Below, piece after piece: positions 45,768 through 55,461 of a stretch of DNA of 64,000 nt. This DNA comes from Acidobacteriota bacterium (lineage in GTDB: Bacteria; Acidobacteriota; Terriglobia; Bryobacterales; Bryobacteraceae). The position numbers were made by a program, and so were the translations under genes. The DNA is taken from assembly GCA_017307505.1 (NCBI GenBank), contig JAFKEE010000020.1:186001-250000 (forward strand), given 5' to 3'. How positions within the stretch are numbered: position 1 is the stretch's first letter; every line of letters starts with the position of its first letter. The notes under the pieces were generated by a model. That model saw only the letters and a list, made by a program, of their open reading frames with translations. It made no database searches and was not told the DNA's origin.

Positions 45768-45977
45768 TCAATCGCGTTCTCTTTGTCTTGTGACCCACCA
45801 CTTCAGCACGGTCAGTGCGCCGAAGGCGACGGCGAGAATCAGCAGCGCTTCCTGATCAGCCAACGTCACACTGCCGAACAGGTGTTGCCGGTTGGATGTC
45901 GCAAGGCTTGAGATCAAGCCAAAGATCGCGATTCCGGCGGCAGCCAACCCAATCTTGATGTCCCGGCGTTTGTTCAC
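45768..45977 (-). CDS. Small membrane protein
   Basis: 69 residues from GTG 45977 (AAGGTG just upstream), with two hydrophobic spans (IGLAAAGIAIFGLISSLA and ALLILAVAFGALTVLKWWV) and a basic tail. A longer frame to ATG 46073 would overlap the regulator gene. Similar small membrane proteins occur in many conjugative elements; none can be named. It follows the RHH gene on the minus strand. Confidence 0.5.
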   Translation of the reverse strand: MNKRRDIKIGLAAAGIAIFGLISSLATSNRQHLFGSVTLADQEALLILAVAFGALTVLKWWVTRQRERD

Positions 45978-46030
45978 TTGCACCTTCTTGCCAAGGTGCC
46001 CGCTGACAGGCCAGCTCTGGCGGCGCTTGG

Positions 46031-46435
46031 CTATAGGGGACGAATGTCCACCAAGCCCTTTTTCGAGAGCCATTGGGCCATGGCGGAGTTGACGATCACA
46101 TTTAACGACACGTCGCGCTTTTCGGCGGCGGCGCGGATCTTCTTGTACAGTTCATCGGACATGAACATGTTGACTTCGGGGGCCTTCGCTTCCATCGTGA
46201 TGTCGACGAGCGGCATTTTCAGGAAGTCGGCCGATTCGAGGGCGTCGATCATGTACGCGCTGAGTTCGCCCCGGCGCTTCATCAACGTGCGCAACGCGTC
46301 GTCCAGGGTGTTCAACAAGCGGTACGCCAGACGGATGCGGTTCTCCACATCAGCACCTCCCGGCTTCTGCCGGACGACCATCTTTTGTCCGGCTGGAACT
46401 ACAGCCACAAAGCGTTCTTTGGGGTTCTTTGCCAT
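46031..46435 (-). CDS. Ribbon-helix-helix DNA-binding protein, candidate transfer regulator
   Basis: 134 residues from ATG 46435. The C-terminal 40 residues (VNMFMSDELYKKIRAAAEKRD, then VSLNVIVNSAMAQWL) are a ribbon-helix-helix motif: one strand and two helices. The N-terminal half is basic and helical, perhaps for oligomerisation. The ATG lies directly after a perfect palindrome that overlaps the promoter -10, so the mRNA would be nearly leaderless and autoregulated. An upstream ATG at 46456 would put the palindrome inside the coding part and lacks a ribosome-binding site. Confidence 0.65.
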   Translation of the reverse strand: MAKNPKERFVAVVPAGQKMVVRQKPGGADVENRIRLAYRLLNTLDDALRTLMKRRGELSAYMIDALESADFLKMPLVDITMEAKAPEVNMFMSDELYKKIRAAAEKRDVSLNVIVNSAMAQWLSKKGLVDIRPL

Positions 46436-46450
46436 ACCATCTAGATGGTA
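46435..46450. promoter_or_regulatory. CTAG-centred operator, RHH gene promoter
   Basis: TACCATCTAGATGGTA is a perfect 16-base palindrome. On the minus strand a -35 TTCACA, 17-base spacer and -10 TACCAT place its left arm on the -10 itself. Related sites lie at 57230 and 62218. A further inverted repeat ACATCA-gccgga-TGATGT follows at 46453-46470. Confidence 0.65.
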
Positions 46451-46500
46451 CGACATCAGCCGGATGATGTGAAGCGAAAAATTCTAGTGCGGCTGCACAA

Positions 46501-47877
46501 TCAGTACGGGCGATACGGCGCATCGAACAGCAAGTCCCGGTTTACCCGTACGTTAAAGCGGTACCCGATGTCCACTTTGATCGTGGGTTGGATAAAGAGG
46601 TTCCGGCGAGTTGCCTCCGCGCCGATTTGTGCCATGTTCTGGGCCGCAGCCTGTCCTGCCAGTTCCTGCGCGCTCGGAACCGTGAACATGTTGCTGCGGC
46701 GGTTGACGGTGAGCTGCCCAGCGGCGGCGAAGAGGCTGGTCAGCGCACCCATGCCGAACAGGCGACCGTAGTGATTGTCGACCTTGTCGCGCAAGCCCGC
46801 CATGCCCTTAGCGTCCTGGCCCGACATGCCTTCGAGCACGACGGAAGAGCCATCCGGGAAGATGACGCGGTCCCACACCACTTGAATGCCGTTCTGCCCG
46901 TAGCTGATCCGGGACGAGTAGTTGCCCACCAGCCGCGACCCTTGCGGGATCAACAGGTATTTGCCTGTCGCCGTATCGAACACATTCTCCCGCACCAGGG
47001 CTTTGATCTCGCCAGGCAAGTCGGAGTTGAGAGCTTGTTCGAGAACGGCCGGGATGTCCCAGCCCACTTTGATCTCATAGCGCCCCAGTGCCTTCACCCG
47101 CGTACGGTTGAGATAGGTCTCCTGGTTCCGGGCCTTGGCTCGGTCGAGGAACTCTTCCTTCTCGTCCTGCGCGTTCTGTAGCTTGTACTCCTCCGCGCCG
47201 GAGACCGACTGACCACCGATGGAGATTCGTGGCATACCGGCTTGGGCGCTTCCCGCGCGGGCAGCCGCGTTGCCAGGACCTTGTAGGGCTTGCAGGAGTT
47301 GCGTCATCTGGGCCATGTCGGATTGGGCTGATGGCAATCCACCCGCTGTCCCGCCGCTGCGGTTCGCGGCCTCTCGCGCGGCAGTGGGCGCATCCATGGC
47401 CTCCAATTCCCGTTGCAGTGCCAGTTCGCGGCGACGCTCCTCGGGTGACGGCTGCGGCGGCGCGGAAGAGGTCGGATACTGAACCGGCGGTGGCGCAGGA
47501 GGATTCGCAGAGACGGTTGTCACGACGGCCGGTTTCGCTGGTCGATACGTGAGTGGCGGTGCCGTCAGATCTTCTGGCTTCTCCGGCACTGTTAACTGCT
47601 CGCGAACTTCGCCCGCAGGGCGCGCCGGGACCTTCGACGCGATGGTTTTCCCAACATCGGTCGCGGCGGTTACGTTCCGTCCGTCGTTCGCCTGGAACCC
47701 AAGTTTGAACTGGCGATCTCCGCGCGTCGCAATTCCGTAGAACAGCAACAGGCCAACAATGCCGAGTATCGCCACAGCGAGGATGCCCGCCCGTTTCGAC
47801 AGGCGCACCGAGTTGGGCGGCTTCGGATCGAGATCCAAGTGTGTGGGGCCGTGAAGGTCATTCTCCTTGATTGCCAT
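46501..47877 (-). CDS. trbI: TrbI/VirB10 family type IV secretion core protein
   Basis: 458 residues. A cytoplasmic tail, one membrane span near residue 35 (ILAVAILGIVGLLLFYGI), a proline-rich spacer (about 105-160) and a C-terminal VirB10 domain (PVxGxL-like LLIPQGSRLVGNYSSRISYGQ, RRSNMFTVPSAQELA). VirB10 spans both membranes and transmits ATP-driven changes to the pore. It is the last gene of the trb operon. Confidence 0.92.
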   Translation of the reverse strand: MAIKENDLHGPTHLDLDPKPPNSVRLSKRAGILAVAILGIVGLLLFYGIATRGDRQFKLGFQANDGRNVTAATDVGKTIASKVPARPAGEVREQLTVPEKPEDLTAPPLTYRPAKPAVVTTVSANPPAPPPVQYPTSSAPPQPSPEERRRELALQRELEAMDAPTAAREAANRSGGTAGGLPSAQSDMAQMTQLLQALQGPGNAAARAGSAQAGMPRISIGGQSVSGAEEYKLQNAQDEKEEFLDRAKARNQETYLNRTRVKALGRYEIKVGWDIPAVLEQALNSDLPGEIKALVRENVFDTATGKYLLIPQGSRLVGNYSSRISYGQNGIQVVWDRVIFPDGSSVVLEGMSGQDAKGMAGLRDKVDNHYGRLFGMGALTSLFAAAGQLTVNRRSNMFTVPSAQELAGQAAAQNMAQIGAEATRRNLFIQPTIKVDIGYRFNVRVNRDLLFDAPYRPY

Positions 47878-47886
47878 CGCTCCCTC

Positions 47887-48987
47887 CTACTTCTGCTCTA
47901 CTTCAGGCGGTGCCGTCTGTTCGGTCACGGCCTTGCCGAGCAGTTTGCCAGCGTCCTTGCCGCGATAAGTTCCGCGCACGATGTCAGCGCGGCGTTGCTT
48001 TTTGCCGACTCCGAGAATCAGCGCGCCGCGCTCGAAGAGACGGTCCACGATGTACAGGTCGCCCTTGACTCGGTAGTTCACCATCTCCGGGCCATTCGTG
48101 CCGACCACGACCAATACCGGCGCTTCGCGGACCGTGGCTCCGGCGGGCATTTGAACAAAGGTCTTTCGCCCGTCGTCCACCACTCGCACCGGGCGCAAGT
48201 ACTCATCGCCTCCCGTGATCCGGTAGTCGAAGTAGAGGTTCTCCAAACTCTCGACGGGCGAGAAGGTGGAGGTTTCCGCTTGTTGTTTGCGCTGCTTTTC
48301 CTCTTCCGCACGGAAGCGCTGCTGCCAACGCGCGGCTTCATTGTCGGGATACGCGAAGGCGACGCGGGCGAGATAGTCTTCCGGCTTGCTCACCAATCGA
48401 ACGTAGTAGGCGCGGCGGTCGGTCGGCACCAGGAGGTTCGTGTCGAGGCCTGCCTGTTTGGGCTTGATGACAATCATCTGCGACTCGGGTCTCCCGGCGG
48501 CGGCTGGCGAGATGGTCCAACGAACTGAGTCCCCGATGTGCGGCTCGCCGACGATCTTCTCGCCGGGTTCGAGTTCGAGAACGCAGACCCGAAGCGGCGC
48601 ACAGACGATCGTGGGAAGTCCGGCACCGAAGGTGTATAGAACGCGTCCGTCCTTGCCTGGCGCGGGCTCGTGCTTTTCGGTCATCCAACTCTTTCCCAAA
48701 GCGAGCGCGCCCTCGGCGGATTGCGAAATCGGAACGTCCTTGGGCGGCTCGGTCGCGACGACGGCTTCCACCTTCGCCGGGGCGGCAACGGGTGCTGGTG
48801 CTGCCCTCACTGGAGCGTCTTCTTGCAGCTTATTGAGAATCTGTTCGAACGGATACTGCTTCGGATCGGGCATGCCGGGCGGTGGTTGCCTCCGCACCGT
48901 CACCGGTGGTGGACTCGCTGGCACCTGCGTTGGCTCTTGCGCCAAGGCCGCGATCCCGGCGGCTAACAAAAAGGGAAAGAGTCTCAT
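47887..48987 (-). CDS. trbG: TrbG/VirB9 family outer-membrane core protein
   Basis: 366 residues with a signal peptide (LFPFLLAAGIAALAQ). VLYTFGAGLPTIVCAPLRVCVL is the conserved N-terminal strand of VirB9, and FDYRITGGDEYLRPVRVVDDGRKT the C-terminal domain. It forms the outer ring with VirB10. Spacing to the neighbours is 9 and 12 bases. Confidence 0.92.
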   Translation of the reverse strand: MRLFPFLLAAGIAALAQEPTQVPASPPPVTVRRQPPPGMPDPKQYPFEQILNKLQEDAPVRAAPAPVAAPAKVEAVVATEPPKDVPISQSAEGALALGKSWMTEKHEPAPGKDGRVLYTFGAGLPTIVCAPLRVCVLELEPGEKIVGEPHIGDSVRWTISPAAAGRPESQMIVIKPKQAGLDTNLLVPTDRRAYYVRLVSKPEDYLARVAFAYPDNEAARWQQRFRAEEEKQRKQQAETSTFSPVESLENLYFDYRITGGDEYLRPVRVVDDGRKTFVQMPAGATVREAPVLVVVGTNGPEMVNYRVKGDLYIVDRLFERGALILGVGKKQRRADIVRGTYRGKDAGKLLGKAVTEQTAPPEVEQK

Positions 48988-48999
48988 GACGGTCCTCCT

Positions 49000-49734
49000 T
49001 TACAACACACGGCTCCAACTGGCTTGAGTGACGTAGATTCCGAGCGGGTTGACGCGGGCCAGCGCTTCATCAGTGGGCGGATTCACCACAAGCGTGAACG
49101 CGCCTTTCCACCGCTGCGGCTCGCCGATCACGGTTCCGGCCATGCTGCGGGTGGTCTCGACCCACTCGACTTCGTATGTCCTCTCGGACGACGGGAAGAT
49201 CGCCTTCACCTCGACATCGACGGTCTGCTTCGCAGCCCGCTCGTGCGGCGGGTCCTTGCGGAAGTACTCGCTGATCGAGACTTGCGCCGGCGAGCCGGAG
49301 GCAATCATTGCGTACGTCCGGTCGATGGCTTTGCGCTGCGCGATGCCATCCATGGACACCAAGCGCCAATCGGCGATCCAGGAGTTGAGCGCGGCGCGCT
49401 TGAGGCGGTCATCGGCGATAGTGGCCTGTTCGGCTGGACCGCTGGCCACCGTGCGCCCGAGGCCGTCCACCGCCACAACGTAGGGCACGATGCGGGCTTG
49501 CTTCGAAATGACGATCATGCCGCCGACGGCCAAGAATGCAACTGCCGCCGTGACGAAGAACGCGGCTCGCCAGTTACGGGCGCGGCTGATGAGGTCGCCG
49601 TAGCGCTCATCCCATTCCTTGCGAGCGGCGAGGTACGGGTTGTGAACGGCGGCTGCCTTTTCCTTCGTTTGTTCATCCGACTTAGTGGACGCCTTGCGTT
49701 CTCGCAGTGGATTCCAGAGTGATGTCGTTGCCAT
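49000..49734 (-). CDS. trbF: TrbF/VirB8 family protein
   Basis: 244 residues: short cytoplasmic start (NPYLAARKEWDERYGDLISRA), one span near 60-80 and a periplasmic NTF2-like VirB8 domain (RKAIDRTYAMIASGSPAQ, YEVEWVETTRSMAG). It is the assembly scaffold of the apparatus. Confidence 0.9.
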   Translation of the reverse strand: MATTSLWNPLRERKASTKSDEQTKEKAAAVHNPYLAARKEWDERYGDLISRARNWRAAFFVTAAVAFLAVGGMIVISKQARIVPYVVAVDGLGRTVASGPAEQATIADDRLKRAALNSWIADWRLVSMDGIAQRKAIDRTYAMIASGSPAQVSISEYFRKDPPHERAAKQTVDVEVKAIFPSSERTYEVEWVETTRSMAGTVIGEPQRWKGAFTLVVNPPTDEALARVNPLGIYVTQASWSRVL

Positions 49735-49754
49735 GCGTTCTCATGCCTCCTTCT

Positions 49755-51905
49755 CTATTCGCCGCCATGCAGATTGAGTTGCGCCGGTCCGCCACCGCCC
49801 GCGCCGTCCGGCGGCAGGGCTTGGCGCAGCCCTTGGGTGAAACGCCCGGAGCGGTCGAGCGCCTGTTCAGCGATCTCGGCGGCGTTGGCGATCTTTTCCA
49901 TCGAAGAGCCTGCATCGCCTTGCGGCGTTTGCGCGGGTGCCACCGACATCGGGCTCGTGTTCTTCATGGGCGAGGTGATCGTTTGCGGACTTGTAATGGT
50001 CTGCGGATTCCCGAGCGAAGCGTTCTCGGATGGCAATGGCGGCGGTGATGGCTGATCCGGCGGCCTTGTGCCGAAGTGCCCGTAGACCACGTTCGACGGA
50101 GCGCTTGACGGCTGGTCCGGTGTAGTGGTCATTGGCGATGAGTTCTTCATCGGTTCGCTGACGGTTTGAGGCTTCTGAATAGTCTGCGGCGACCCAAGCG
50201 TCGCATCGTTTGACGGACTCATCGCGGCGTCCGCCGCTGATCCTGCGGCGGTAGGTGCATGGGTTGCACCTACTCCGGACGACACGTTGCTGATCGAGTC
50301 CATGGCCCCGTGAGAGAAGGCTGTCGCATCGTTGGCGGAAGCGCTTGAAGATTCTGGAGTCGAAGAGGCGCGAATGTCAGAACCTACGGCCAGCGGCGGC
50401 GCGGGCTGTCGTTTTGCCTCGACTGGCGCGGTGATTCCAGGAGCGGAGCGAGGGGGCGAAACCTGTGCCGGATCGCTTTGTGCGTTCGGGCTTGCTGGGC
50501 TCGCAGTGGATGTTTGCGCGGCGCTCGGACCAACCGCGTTCGCCCCACTTGGTGGAGTTGGTTGTGTGGAGGCCGGGGCCCGGTTCGCCTGCCCCTGGCT
50601 CGATTGCGCGGATGTCTGCGAGTTGTTGGTGGTGCTCCCAGGCGAGGGAGCACCCGTTCCTCCGAGAGATGGCGGTTTCGGTTGCCCGCTTCCGCCACCC
50701 GCGCCAACGCCGCCATTCGGCGAGCCGCCGTTACCAGAACCTTTTCCGCCGGCGCCGTTGCCGTTATTGCCCGCACCGCCACCAGTTCCGGCCGCACCAC
50801 CGGCTTGGCCGCCTGACGCGGCGGACGCAACTGAAGAGTTCGCCATCATGCCGGAGCTACCGGCACTGCCCGCGCCCATGCTAGCGGCCTGGTTAACAGT
50901 CATCGCACCGCCAGCCGCCGCGCTGCGGGCCGCGAGCAGTTTCACCGCGCCCGCGCCAAGGGTTGCGACGGCGATACCGGCCTGCGCACCGGCAAGGCCG
51001 ACAGCGGCGATGTCGCCGCCGGAGAAGTTCGGCGAACCGCCGAGCAATGACGCAGTGAACTTCGGGGCCTGCCAGCACAGGATGCCGAAGATGATTGCGC
51101 CGCCCATGATGTCGAGCGCTTCCATGATCGGCGAAGCCGCAGCAGCAGCCGACAGAGCTCGGGCCGACCACGCGGCACTCAAGGTCATGCCCGCGCCGAT
51201 GAGCATATAGAGCACCATCAACTTCACTCCCACTGCGACGGCCAAAGCAATGTAGCGTTCCACGTACGGCGCGGTCCATCGCGAACCGCCAAAGCCCAAG
51301 AAGATGAATCCCGCTCCAACGACAACGTAACTTTCAACGAGCGCCATGATGAAGTGAACGGAGACGATGACGAACGCAAGGAATGTGAGCACCGCCGCCA
51401 ACACCAAAGCCAATGCGCTTGCAGGGTTGACAAAGAATCCCGCTGTACTGGCGGAGTCTCCCAGGGCCGCAGCCACATCCAGTCCACGCATGAATACGGC
51501 ACCTGGAGAAAGTCCAACGCCTCCGATACCCGCGGCGTTCTGGCCAACAATCGCGAAGCTGTCGATGATTGCTGGAATCCAGGCCGGGCCGTTCACCAGA
51601 AGCGCCATGAATGCGCCGACAAACATCATTCGACGGATGAGTGCTGCTGTCCAGCCTTGCAGGTCTGCCTTGTCCAGCACCAGGATAACCGCCGTCCATG
51701 CGAATTCAATTAGAGCGAGCAGGCCGAATAAACGATTGGCCGCTCCGCTTGCGGCAGCGAACCAGTTCGGCCTGAGGCCACGGAAGGTGTCGAGGAGATC
51801 GCCCGGTGTTTGACCGTACTGCGCCAACGCCGTCGCCGGCAAGATGAGCAGCGCGCCGAATGCCCAAATGGCAACAGGAATCCTGTTGCGTACGCGGTAC
51901 GCCAT
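49755..51905 (-). CDS. trbL: TrbL/VirB6 family polytopic membrane protein
   Basis: 716 residues. A signal or first span, then about six more spans to residue 330 (RRMMFVGAFMALLVNGPAW, VVGAGFIFLGFGG), followed by about 370 residues of low-complexity glycine, serine, proline and alanine. The tail holds two repeats of the pattern SPQT...MKN(S/T)SPM near residues 595 and 670. The long tail could reach into the recipient or pack around the inner channel. TrbL proteins are usually about 450-530 residues. Confidence 0.88.
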   Translation of the reverse strand: MAYRVRNRIPVAIWAFGALLILPATALAQYGQTPGDLLDTFRGLRPNWFAAASGAANRLFGLLALIEFAWTAVILVLDKADLQGWTAALIRRMMFVGAFMALLVNGPAWIPAIIDSFAIVGQNAAGIGGVGLSPGAVFMRGLDVAAALGDSASTAGFFVNPASALALVLAAVLTFLAFVIVSVHFIMALVESYVVVGAGFIFLGFGGSRWTAPYVERYIALAVAVGVKLMVLYMLIGAGMTLSAAWSARALSAAAAASPIMEALDIMGGAIIFGILCWQAPKFTASLLGGSPNFSGGDIAAVGLAGAQAGIAVATLGAGAVKLLAARSAAAGGAMTVNQAASMGAGSAGSSGMMANSSVASAASGGQAGGAAGTGGGAGNNGNGAGGKGSGNGGSPNGGVGAGGGSGQPKPPSLGGTGAPSPGSTTNNSQTSAQSSQGQANRAPASTQPTPPSGANAVGPSAAQTSTASPASPNAQSDPAQVSPPRSAPGITAPVEAKRQPAPPLAVGSDIRASSTPESSSASANDATAFSHGAMDSISNVSSGVGATHAPTAAGSAADAAMSPSNDATLGSPQTIQKPQTVSEPMKNSSPMTTTPDQPSSAPSNVVYGHFGTRPPDQPSPPPLPSENASLGNPQTITSPQTITSPMKNTSPMSVAPAQTPQGDAGSSMEKIANAAEIAEQALDRSGRFTQGLRQALPPDGAGGGGPAQLNLHGGE

Positions 51906-51929
51906 GACGAAGCCCTCACTGTTGGTTCG

Positions 51930-52259
51930 TTAGTACTTCCGGGGATCAGTTCCCAAGGGACGGTAGCTGGTCTGTCGGACAACAAGAGCGGCGGTGCAAA
52001 CCCGCCCCTCGGCCCTGTCGCTCCAAGCCGCATCAGCGGCCTTCTTCAGCGGCTCACATTGCGCCCAGAGTTCGTCAGCGTATGCCGTCCCCCTCTTCTT
52101 CACCCATTGCGTTATGGATTCGAGCGAAGCCTTTTCGACCTCTCCCGCTCCATCGCGCTTGACCTTCTCGACAATGACGCTGGCAGGTTCTTTGTTGCAT
52201 CCGGCTGCCAGCAGAGCCAGCGCAACAGTTGTAACGGAAAGGGTGCGCCTCATACCCAT
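51930..52259 (-). CDS. Small lipoprotein in the trb operon (TrbK/EexN-like position)
   Basis: 109 residues. TVALALLAAGCNKEP has a lipobox with Cys near residue 20. The rest has two further cysteines (WAQCEPL and GRVCTAAL) that may form a disulfide. Position between trbJ and trbL corresponds to trbK, the entry-exclusion lipoprotein of P-type plasmids; sequence similarity cannot be shown. A VirB7-like role is the alternative. Confidence 0.6.
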   Translation of the reverse strand: MGMRRTLSVTTVALALLAAGCNKEPASVIVEKVKRDGAGEVEKASLESITQWVKKRGTAYADELWAQCEPLKKAADAAWSDRAEGRVCTAALVVRQTSYRPLGTDPRKY

Positions 52260-52263
52260 GAGG

Positions 52264-52995
52264 CTAGTACTTCCTTGGGTCCGGCGCAGCCACCACGCGG
52301 TTGAAAAACTTCTCGGTCGCTGCGGTGGCCGTCGCGTCCTTCTGGATCTGCGCGGCCTGGAATGCCTGCTTGCCTTGCAAGTCGGCGAGCATGATCTGAC
52401 GTAGCTTCATCATCTGCTGGATCATGTGCTCATTGATCTGGTTGGCCACCTGAATCGCCTTCAGCCGCCCGTCGCTCGAAGTGGACATCGTGCGCAACTG
52501 ACGGAGGATTGCCTCCTCGCTATTCATCTGGCTGGCTTGAATGTTCGCGGCCTTCAGCGCACCGAGTGACGTGTCGAGCGAGGTCTGCGCCCAGTCGCGA
52601 TACTTCAGGTACCAGGCATTGCCGGCATAACCGTAGCCGGTGAAGCGGTTGCGGAACTCGGCATCGAGGTTCGCCATCGAGTAGGCGAGAGCGCGGCCGT
52701 TTTGAACGACGCCATGTAGGTTGGCGATCTCGGCCATGATCGGGCCGAAGATCTGCATCGGCAACTCGGTGGCCTGCTTCGCCATGTCGGCCACCATCAG
52801 GATCTTCTGGCGGAGTTCCTCGCCTTGCCGAATGTAGGTGGTAACGAGTTGGACGTTGTTCGCGAGTTGGGTCCACTCGGTCGCGAAGCCGCCCAGGACT
52901 CCGGCTTGCACCGGTGGCGGCGTGAAGCTGGTGAGGAGGAGCGTGTAAGCGACGGTACCGCTCAACACGCGTTTGGAGTAGCTGCCGAGTCTCAT
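52264..52995 (-). CDS. trbJ: TrbJ/VirB5 family protein
   Basis: 243 residues, signal peptide near the start (GTVAYTLLLTSFTPPPVQA), then a long helical protein (QLANNVQLVTTYIRQGEELRQ, ANQINEHMIQQMMKLRQIM). It is a minor pilus or adhesion component. Start overlaps the trbE stop by 4 bases. Confidence 0.88.
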   Translation of the reverse strand: MRLGSYSKRVLSGTVAYTLLLTSFTPPPVQAGVLGGFATEWTQLANNVQLVTTYIRQGEELRQKILMVADMAKQATELPMQIFGPIMAEIANLHGVVQNGRALAYSMANLDAEFRNRFTGYGYAGNAWYLKYRDWAQTSLDTSLGALKAANIQASQMNSEEAILRQLRTMSTSSDGRLKAIQVANQINEHMIQQMMKLRQIMLADLQGKQAFQAAQIQKDATATAATEKFFNRVVAAPDPRKY

Positions 52996-55457
52996 GCGGA
53001 TTGTCTCCTTTTCAAACTGAGGTCATGTTGCAGGAAAGCCGCCCAGTCGTCGAGTCCGCGCATGCGGAGCCACTGGACCGGCCAGGTCGGACCGTATTGA
53101 TCGATCGCGTCTTCGGCCAATTGCCGCTCTTCGCGGCTGGAGATGCCGACGAACGACAGCGCGACACCGCCCAGGCCGAGCGCAATCAATCGCCGGCCTA
53201 TCGATGAAACGACGTAGTATTGCCGCTTCGGGATCGAGTTCTGAACGATCTCGATCTCGCGTTCGTTCAGGCCGATCGATTCGTAGAATTCCTTCGAGGA
53301 CGGATTGCCGGCTTCCGCGTTCGGCAACAGCACCTTGGTCGGGCACGATTCGAGGACGACATCCTTGATCGGCGAGTTGAAGATGTCGGAAAGATTTTGC
53401 GTCGCGAGCACGACTGCGCCGTTGAACTTGCGCAGCGTCTTCAGCCATTCGCGAATCCGCTCCCGGAAGAGAGGGTGACGCAGATAGACCCAGGCTTCAT
53501 CGAGCGGAACGAGCGTTGGTGATCCATCGAGCCTCTTCTCGATGTGCCGGAAAAGATAGAGCAGTACGGCGACGACAGCCTTCTCGCCCATGTTGAGCAG
53601 ATGCTCGGTTTCAAAAGTCAGGAATCGCCCCGAGCCGAGCATATCCTCGCGGGCATCGAGCAGATGGCCCATCGGTCCGCCGAGCGTGTAGTATTGCAGC
53701 GCTTCGCGAACGCCTTCGTCCTGGACGTTCGCGACCAACTCCGTCATGGTTCGCGTTGGCGAGGATTGCAGGAGCAGCACTGCCTCGCTGATCGCGTTGC
53801 GGTGACGCGGCGTCACCGTGAAGCCTTGCAGCAGGCAGAGCGCTTCGAGCCAATCGACGGCCCAGGCGACATCCGAGGGAGTGTCGATCTCGCGCAAGGG
53901 ACAGAATGCCCACTGCGTCTTTTCCCCGCCGATGTCGTAGAAATCGCCACCGGCCGCTTTGGTCAGGCACAGGAGCGAATAACCCTTGTCGAAAGCAAAC
54001 ACTTGGGCGTGCGGATAGCGAAACCACTGCGCGGTGACGAGCCCAAGAAATGTACTCTTGCCAGCGCCGGGCGGCCCGATCATGAGCGTGTGTCCCAGGT
54101 CGCCGACGTGGATGTTGAAGCGGAACGGCGTCGCGCCGGAAGTCGCGGCATAAAGCAGGGGCGGTGCCGGTTGGCCACCGGACTTCATCATCGGCGACGG
54201 ATTCTCCTTCATCCCAGCCCAGACCGCCGTAATCGGCATCATGTCGGCCAGGTTCAGCGTGTGGAGCATCACGCGGCGGACGTTCCGATAGCCGTCGCCC
54301 GGCAGGCTGCCGCGCCAGGCTTCGACGGCATTGATCGTCTCCAGGCGACAACCGAAGCCGAGGTTCTGCATCGTCTTGACGACCAGCGCGGCGCTTTCCT
54401 CGCAACGGGCTTCGCTTTGATCGAACACCAGAACGCAGGTGTTGTAGTAACAAAAGTGCACATCACCCGAGGCGGCCACGCCCATCGCTTCCTCGGCATC
54501 GGTGGCCATCTCTTGCGCGAAGAGATTGATCGGGCCAGTTTCGGTTTTCATCAGCTGGTCTTTCCAGCCGCGGATCTTGCCTCGCCACTTGCGGCGTTCT
54601 TTGTCAAGCAGCGCGCGCGCTTCTTCTGGATCGAGCAACAAAGCCCGTGTCTGCCAGCGGTACTCAATCGGCAAGGTGTCGAGCGCACCGAGGATGCCGG
54701 GGAAGCTCAATCGCGGGAACCCGTCCAGGGCAACCACGCGCACATGTTTCGAACCAATGCGCGGCGAGATGCCGGCCACGAGGTCCTGTGTGGCCAAAAT
54801 GTCGTTCAGATACGCTGGAACACCTGGCAATGCGATGGGATGGTCGAGCGTCGTCAGGCAGCGGTGAACGAAGCGGAGCAACTCATCGTGAATCACTGGC
54901 CATCCGTGGGCGTCGATGGATTCGATCCGGCCCAGGCGGCGCACCTGAAAGAGCGAACTGAAGATGTCCTCGAAGCTCGCCACGCGGCCTTTGAAGTAGT
55001 CGAGCGACCGTTCCGCGCTCGACTTGAACTCGCGCTGCCCTTCGAACATCCAGCCGCGGATCTTCTCTTCGGTTTGTTCCGGCGGCAGATACGTCAGAGT
55101 GAGGAAGTAGTCAGTTTCGAAATGCGCATGGTCCGAGCGGAACTGCTGTTCGCGTTCGATGTCGATGAGCCGCGTGATCGGATCTGGAAATGCGCCCTTG
55201 TCGGGATAACCCGGCGAGGCGGATCGGATGGCATCTACTTGGACCAGCCAACCACTTCCGAGCCGGAGGATCGAGTTCAGTCGCGCGCTTAACGCGGCCA
55301 TCTCGGCGTGTGTGGCAGACGCCATATCCGGCCCGCGAAACGACCATCCGGCGAGCAGCGCCCCGTCCTGCAACAGAAGGACGCCGTCGTCGATGATCGA
55401 ATCGTAGAGGAGTAGATCCGCGAGTCCGGCGGCCTTGCGGCGATGTTCGATCACCAT
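52992..55457 (-). CDS. trbE: TrbE/VirB4 ATPase
   Basis: 821 residues. Walker A GPPGAGKSTF near residue 465, Walker B LVPLDEAWVYL near 650 and the C-terminal VLATQNLSDIFNS arginine-finger region are intact. N-terminal CagE-like domain contains SAERSLDYFKGRV. The ATPase energises pilus assembly and substrate transfer. A 582-codon frame on the opposite strand is only its shadow. Confidence 0.95.
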   Translation of the reverse strand: MVIEHRRKAAGLADLLLYDSIIDDGVLLLQDGALLAGWSFRGPDMASATHAEMAALSARLNSILRLGSGWLVQVDAIRSASPGYPDKGAFPDPITRLIDIEREQQFRSDHAHFETDYFLTLTYLPPEQTEEKIRGWMFEGQREFKSSAERSLDYFKGRVASFEDIFSSLFQVRRLGRIESIDAHGWPVIHDELLRFVHRCLTTLDHPIALPGVPAYLNDILATQDLVAGISPRIGSKHVRVVALDGFPRLSFPGILGALDTLPIEYRWQTRALLLDPEEARALLDKERRKWRGKIRGWKDQLMKTETGPINLFAQEMATDAEEAMGVAASGDVHFCYYNTCVLVFDQSEARCEESAALVVKTMQNLGFGCRLETINAVEAWRGSLPGDGYRNVRRVMLHTLNLADMMPITAVWAGMKENPSPMMKSGGQPAPPLLYAATSGATPFRFNIHVGDLGHTLMIGPPGAGKSTFLGLVTAQWFRYPHAQVFAFDKGYSLLCLTKAAGGDFYDIGGEKTQWAFCPLREIDTPSDVAWAVDWLEALCLLQGFTVTPRHRNAISEAVLLLQSSPTRTMTELVANVQDEGVREALQYYTLGGPMGHLLDAREDMLGSGRFLTFETEHLLNMGEKAVVAVLLYLFRHIEKRLDGSPTLVPLDEAWVYLRHPLFRERIREWLKTLRKFNGAVVLATQNLSDIFNSPIKDVVLESCPTKVLLPNAEAGNPSSKEFYESIGLNEREIEIVQNSIPKRQYYVVSSIGRRLIALGLGGVALSFVGISSREERQLAEDAIDQYGPTWPVQWLRMRGLDDWAAFLQHDLSLKRRQSA

Positions 55458-55461
55458 ACGC

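Noticed and set aside
50332-51210. 292-codon proline/alanine-rich plus-strand frame
   Set aside because: Opposite the low-complexity tail of trbL; composition artefact.
53544-55292. 582-codon open frame on the plus strand
   Set aside because: Exactly opposite trbE, whose motifs are all on the minus strand; high GC makes long antisense frames common.
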